Assembly (NCBI GenBank): GCA_031281925.1
Contig: JAITES010000017.1
Coordinates: forward strand, 1-9,855
Direction: 5' to 3'
Length of the DNA stretch: 9,855 bases
Source: Treponema sp.
GTDB lineage: Bacteria; Spirochaetota; Spirochaetia; Treponematales; Breznakiellaceae
Shown here piece by piece: positions 6,619-9,855 of the stretch; within the stretch, counting starts at the first letter, position 1; every line of letters begins with the position of its first letter. The position numbers and the translations under genes were made by a program. A model generated the notes under the pieces. It was not told the DNA's origin. It did not search any database and saw nothing but the letters and a program-made list of their open reading frames with translations.

Positions 6619-7542
6619 TCACCTCTTTATAATCTGTTTCAAACTTATCTCTTCCCGGGAAAGATCCTCTCCGATTTTTTCCCAGGCATATTCTGTGTAG
6701 ATCCACTGAACGGCTTCTTCCCAGTCCCGCATCAGCGCTCCCGAATTCCGCAAGGCTTCAAGTTCGGAATTGCGGGAATTTTCCGCTGTCTGTAAAAGAA
6801 AGGCCGTATAGGTCTTGTTCCAGTTAACCCCTTCGCCGCGGATCCATTCGGCGCCTTCCTTTTTCCACTCCTCAGGACGTTTCTTTTTTGGAACTGTTTC
6901 CGGGAGAAGTATGGGCTGCCAATAGGCGCTGAAGTATTCCTCGGTCCTGAACATTCTGTTCTGCGAGTAGCCGCGCATCCATTCGGCAAGGGCAATGATC
7001 CGTTCACGCCGGTTCCGCAGCCGTGTCAGGGCTTCCGCTCCGGTAAGGGTGCTGTCCCTGAGCCGTATCCTGCCTCCCGAGATCTGCACCGCTTCAGGCG
7101 GGGAGAGGAAACGGAGGGATGGCGGAGAAGGCATAAAATGAGCGGCGCCGGAAAGTTCCAGTTCATATTCATTCCAGCCGCTGTTGCTCCCTCCCAGATA
7201 ATGAAATCGTACAGGATAGAAAGTACCGTCTTCAAGAGGAGCGCTGCACCTGATCTCCATCCAGGGGAAATCCTCAAGGCTGAGGGCAAGAAAGGGCTTT
7301 CCCTTCCTGTCCTGTTTTTCAAGAATCTCAATTTTTCCCATGGCGCCTCCAAGGGCTTCCATCTGAAAGCTTCCCTGCCAGCGCCTCAGCGTCTTTTCTT
7401 CAAAAAAGCTGCCGTCGATTATCTGTCCTGCCTTTTCCGCCGCGGTGATACATGTTGACAGAAGAACCGCGGAGAAAGCAAAAAGGAGAAACAGGATAAG
7501 TTTTTTTGCGTTGTGCATTTTTTTTATACAGGTTTTGCTCAT
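6619..7542 (-). CDS. Exported Trp-rich protein of unknown function in the TonB operon
   Basis: I do not recognise this 307-residue protein. It starts with a basic stretch and a hydrophobic core (about residues 13-30), then LSTC at 28-31, which could be a permissive lipobox with Cys31 as lipidated residue; alternatively signal peptidase I could cut near ITAA (32-35). It is therefore exported to the periplasm or anchored as a lipoprotein. Residues 40-165 alternate short hydrophobic strands with turns (IIDGSFF, MEIRCSAP, YPVRFHYLGG, NEYELEL), suggesting a beta-sandwich, possibly ligand- or sugar-binding; residues 165-307 look helical and basic/acidic. It contains about 11 tryptophans, spread through both halves. 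The start at ATG 7542 shares one base with the receptor stop (TGATG) and has GGAG 6 nt upstream; a GTG at 7554 is the alternative. Its stop lies 2 nt before exbB. Position implies a role with the receptor or motor; this is inference. Confidence 0.8.
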   Translation of the reverse strand: MSKTCIKKMHNAKKLILFLLFAFSAVLLSTCITAAEKAGQIIDGSFFEEKTLRRWQGSFQMEALGGAMGKIEILEKQDRKGKPFLALSLEDFPWMEIRCSAPLEDGTFYPVRFHYLGGSNSGWNEYELELSGAAHFMPSPPSLRFLSPPEAVQISGGRIRLRDSTLTGAEALTRLRNRRERIIALAEWMRGYSQNRMFRTEEYFSAYWQPILLPETVPKKKRPEEWKKEGAEWIRGEGVNWNKTYTAFLLQTAENSRNSELEALRNSGALMRDWEEAVQWIYTEYAWEKIGEDLSREEISLKQIIKR

Positions 7543-9855
7543 CAATAGCTCCACTTGAATCCGAAAGAAGGTATAGGCATAGGCATCTCATACGTTGCCG
7601 AAAGGTAGTCGCCTGTATCCTCCTTTCCGGTGTAGGAATTAAAGCTTGTATTTCCCTTGGCAGGCAGTACCATCCCCAGCACATTTTCCATGGCAAAGTA
7701 CATTTCAAGATGCGCCTTGCCCTGTTTGTTGAACCGGAAAACCGAAAATTTCAGATCCATGGGGAAGGAGAAAGTAGTCCTGTTGGTCTCGGAATAATGG
7801 GAATCTCTCGTCCAGGTTTCAATATGTTGACCTGTAAATTTTCCGTCCTTGTCCAGAACCATTACAGGACTGCTGTGGATGTCCCCCACCTCGTTAAGGG
7901 GAACGCCGCTGGCAAAACCAAGGCGAAGATATATGTTTAGCTGTTTTTGGGGTTTGATGTTCGCAACAAGGTTGAGGTAGTTGTAACGGTGGAACTCCGG
8001 GAAGAACCAGTCGTTCCCCGGTCCGACAGGAATAACAATATCACTGTCGCCTGTGATCTGGTGTGGGTTCTTGTAACGCGCATAGTTGAAGGAATAGGAG
8101 ATCCAGCCGTCCAGATAACGGCCTTCCATTTTCTGCAGTTGAAGATCGAAGCCCCAGATGCTGCCTACGCCGTCAAATTGGTATTGGTATTGCACCTGCC
8201 CTCCCCCAAAGCGGTAATGTACGGATTGATACGTCCTGTCATATACATGCTTGTAGTAGCCTTCAATGTTAAAACTGAGATCCGTTAAAAAATCTATTTT
8301 GGTTCCGACAATACTTGTAATGGAGCGCGCCGGCTTCAGTTCATAGTCGCCGATAGGGATACTGCCGTCAATTGAATTAATCAAATCGCTTTCCGAAGAA
8401 AAAAGCCCCGTGCCCGCGCTCAGGGACAGGGAATCTATGACGCCCCTGTTCCGGAAAACATTAAAATCAAGGTTAAGCCTGGGGTTAAGAACGGGGTAGG
8501 TCTGTATGGTAAAATCTTTTCCCGCAAAGTAGAGATGATCCAGCCTGAGCCCCAGTTCCGCGGCAAAACGGTTCCGGGGGCTGGAATACTCGGCAAGACT
8601 GTAAGCCGAAGTATTGAGCCTGTGATTCCCGAATTCGGTAATCAATTCCTGATATGAGTTTACCGGATAGGGATACGCGCTGCTTGTGGGAACATTGTTT
8701 GCCCATGTATATGTTTCCCCATACGAAGAATAATATGAGTAGAGTTCCTGCACCCCCAGCGCAAAGATAAATCCCCTTCCCAGATCCCAGTCAAAATCGA
8801 CCCTGCCCTGAACATTGCTGGTACTGGTGCTCGACTTTACATACGTATCCCTGCCTTCAAGACTCCAGCTTTCCTTCCCTCCGGTAAGCAGCGGAAAATT
8901 GGCCTTAAAATAATCGGAATACTTTACGTTAATGTCGTTCCTAATCCAGCCTTCAATATTCATCCGGTAGAATCCCCCGCCCAGAGTAGTCTTCAGTACC
9001 ATGGAACGCAGGGGATTGAAAGTCAGATTGCCCGTAAGAAATCCCTGCATGTTGAGATAATCGAAGTTCATATCCGTTTCGCTCCTGAGAATCCCCTCAC
9101 TGCCGTCCTCTTCGCTTGTATTTTCATATAAGACGCCGATTCCGTCCGCCCCGAAGAAACCGGTCATCCCGGCCTGGAATCTTTCGTTAAAACGGTAATT
9201 TCCGTTCAGCGTAACGCTGCGGATATAGGGCGCCGTCCGTACATATTTTATCATCTCAAGTTCCGGGATCGCCGGTATCATCAATTTAAAAAGACCGACA
9301 ATAGGATCGTAGTAAGTTACCCTCCCCATGATCCGCAGCCCTCCGTTGCCCAGGATGGGCAGGGAGAGCGCAAGGTCTGCGGCGCTGGTCGAGACCGACA
9401 TCTCAAGTTCCACCTCGGTGGGGGAAGGCTGCTTTGACGTAATCTCCAGAAGCCCGGAAATCGAATGCCCGTAACGGGCGGAAAAAACCCCGTGGGAAAG
9501 CTGGGCGCTCTGAACCATTCTGGGATCGAAGATCGAAAAACCGCCTCCCCAGTGGTAGGGATTCTCCACATAGAAACCGTCAAGGCTTGCCATGAGATCC
9601 CCCGGAGCGCCGCCGCGGATACTCGGCTGGGCATTGAAGAAACCCGCGTAACCCACGCCGGGAAGAAGCTTGATGGTACTCATCACATCTTCGATTAAGC
9701 CTATTTCCGCAGTCCGGGCTATCTGCTCTTCGTTGACAGCAACACTGCGGCCCGTCTTGGTTTCGCTGGTTCCCGGACGACTCGCCTCGATCACCAGTTC
9801 TGAGCTTTCAAGCATTCCCCCGGCCAGGTAGAGAGAAAAAGTAAAAGAGCCGCCT
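7542..9855 (-). CDS. TonB-dependent outer-membrane receptor, 5' end outside the window
   Basis: At least 770 residues of a TonB-gated outer-membrane importer. Numbering from Met at 9815: a TonB-box-like ELVIEAS (6-12) precedes a plug domain at about 25-130, with LLPGVGYAGFFNAQPSIRGG, a LDGFYVENPYHWGGGFSIFD segment and GVFSARYGHSISGLLEI, the latter typical of the plug-to-barrel junction. The rest is a long series of alternating aromatic beta strands and polar loops, as in a 22-strand barrel, ending in FGFKWSY, a C-terminal aromatic that marks outer-membrane barrels for assembly. The frame stays open from 9815 to the right edge (reading GGSFTFSLYLAGG), so the true start and signal peptide are missing; the upstream piece could be the end of a carboxypeptidase-like regulatory domain. 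It is the first visible gene of the operon and is followed by the exported protein with a 1-nt overlap. Substrate is unknown; nothing in the sequence marks it as a siderophore, cobalamin or glycan receptor. Confidence 0.93.
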   Translation of the reverse strand, partial: GGSFTFSLYLAGGMLESSELVIEASRPGTSETKTGRSVAVNEEQIARTAEIGLIEDVMSTIKLLPGVGYAGFFNAQPSIRGGAPGDLMASLDGFYVENPYHWGGGFSIFDPRMVQSAQLSHGVFSARYGHSISGLLEITSKQPSPTEVELEMSVSTSAADLALSLPILGNGGLRIMGRVTYYDPIVGLFKLMIPAIPELEMIKYVRTAPYIRSVTLNGNYRFNERFQAGMTGFFGADGIGVLYENTSEEDGSEGILRSETDMNFDYLNMQGFLTGNLTFNPLRSMVLKTTLGGGFYRMNIEGWIRNDINVKYSDYFKANFPLLTGGKESWSLEGRDTYVKSSTSTSNVQGRVDFDWDLGRGFIFALGVQELYSYYSSYGETYTWANNVPTSSAYPYPVNSYQELITEFGNHRLNTSAYSLAEYSSPRNRFAAELGLRLDHLYFAGKDFTIQTYPVLNPRLNLDFNVFRNRGVIDSLSLSAGTGLFSSESDLINSIDGSIPIGDYELKPARSITSIVGTKIDFLTDLSFNIEGYYKHVYDRTYQSVHYRFGGGQVQYQYQFDGVGSIWGFDLQLQKMEGRYLDGWISYSFNYARYKNPHQITGDSDIVIPVGPGNDWFFPEFHRYNYLNLVANIKPQKQLNIYLRLGFASGVPLNEVGDIHSSPVMVLDKDGKFTGQHIETWTRDSHYSETNRTTFSFPMDLKFSVFRFNKQGKAHLEMYFAMENVLGMVLPAKGNTSFNSYTGKEDTGDYLSATYEMPMPIPSFGFKWSY
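9780..9800 (-). other. Candidate TonB box of the receptor
   Basis: The codons spell E-L-V-I-E-A-S just before the plug domain, resembling the loose TonB-box pattern of hydrophobic residues followed by Ala-Ser seen in many receptors. The motif is degenerate and its distance from the mature N-terminus cannot be judged because the 5' end is missing. Confidence 0.4.

Overview
The window most likely comes from an anaerobic, diderm bacterium. A complete TonB/ExbB/ExbD energy-transduction set with a TonB-dependent outer-membrane receptor requires an outer membrane. An aldo/keto reductase fused to a double [4Fe-4S] ferredoxin-like tail fits anaerobic metabolism. The family mix (a PIG-B/ALG-type GT22 mannosyltransferase, this type of reductase, and a TonB operon with two ExbD genes) suggests a Treponema-like spirochaete, but that is an inference from family resemblance only. 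The standard genetic code is in use: several genes end in TGA and Trp is encoded by TGG.

Left half, plus strand. Positions 1-1073 are the 3' part of a GT22-family membrane glycosyltransferase. It is interrupted by a single in-frame TGA at 384-386 and is visibly more AT-rich than the neighbouring genes. After a short gap holding a perfect 7-bp inverted repeat (1097-1113) come an iron-sulphur aldo/keto reductase (1161-2315), a major facilitator superfamily transporter (2402-3715) and a TetR-family regulator (3702-4424). The regulator starts at a TTG inside the end of the transporter gene, so those two are translationally coupled.

Right half, minus strand, read from 9855 down to 4492. This is a tightly packed six-gene TonB operon: TonB-dependent receptor (5' end outside the window), a Trp-rich exported protein of unknown function, ExbB, ExbD1, ExbD2 and TonB. 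Every junction is an overlap or a 2-nt gap: 1-nt overlap, 2-nt gap, 11-nt overlap, 4-nt overlap and 8-nt overlap in that order. The receptor and its own motor are therefore made together, which suggests a dedicated import system for one (unknown) substrate class. The two halves converge on a 67-bp intergenic region (4425-4491) with no convincing terminator.

The best candidate for something undescribed is the exported protein at 6619-7542. It matches no family I recognise, carries an export signal and sits between the receptor and ExbB, where it may be an accessory part of the uptake system. The other points worth checking are the interrupted glycosyltransferase, the paired divergent ExbD subunits and a G8 homopolymer in the proline-rich part of tonB. 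No tRNA, rRNA, CRISPR array, insertion sequence or phage feature was seen.
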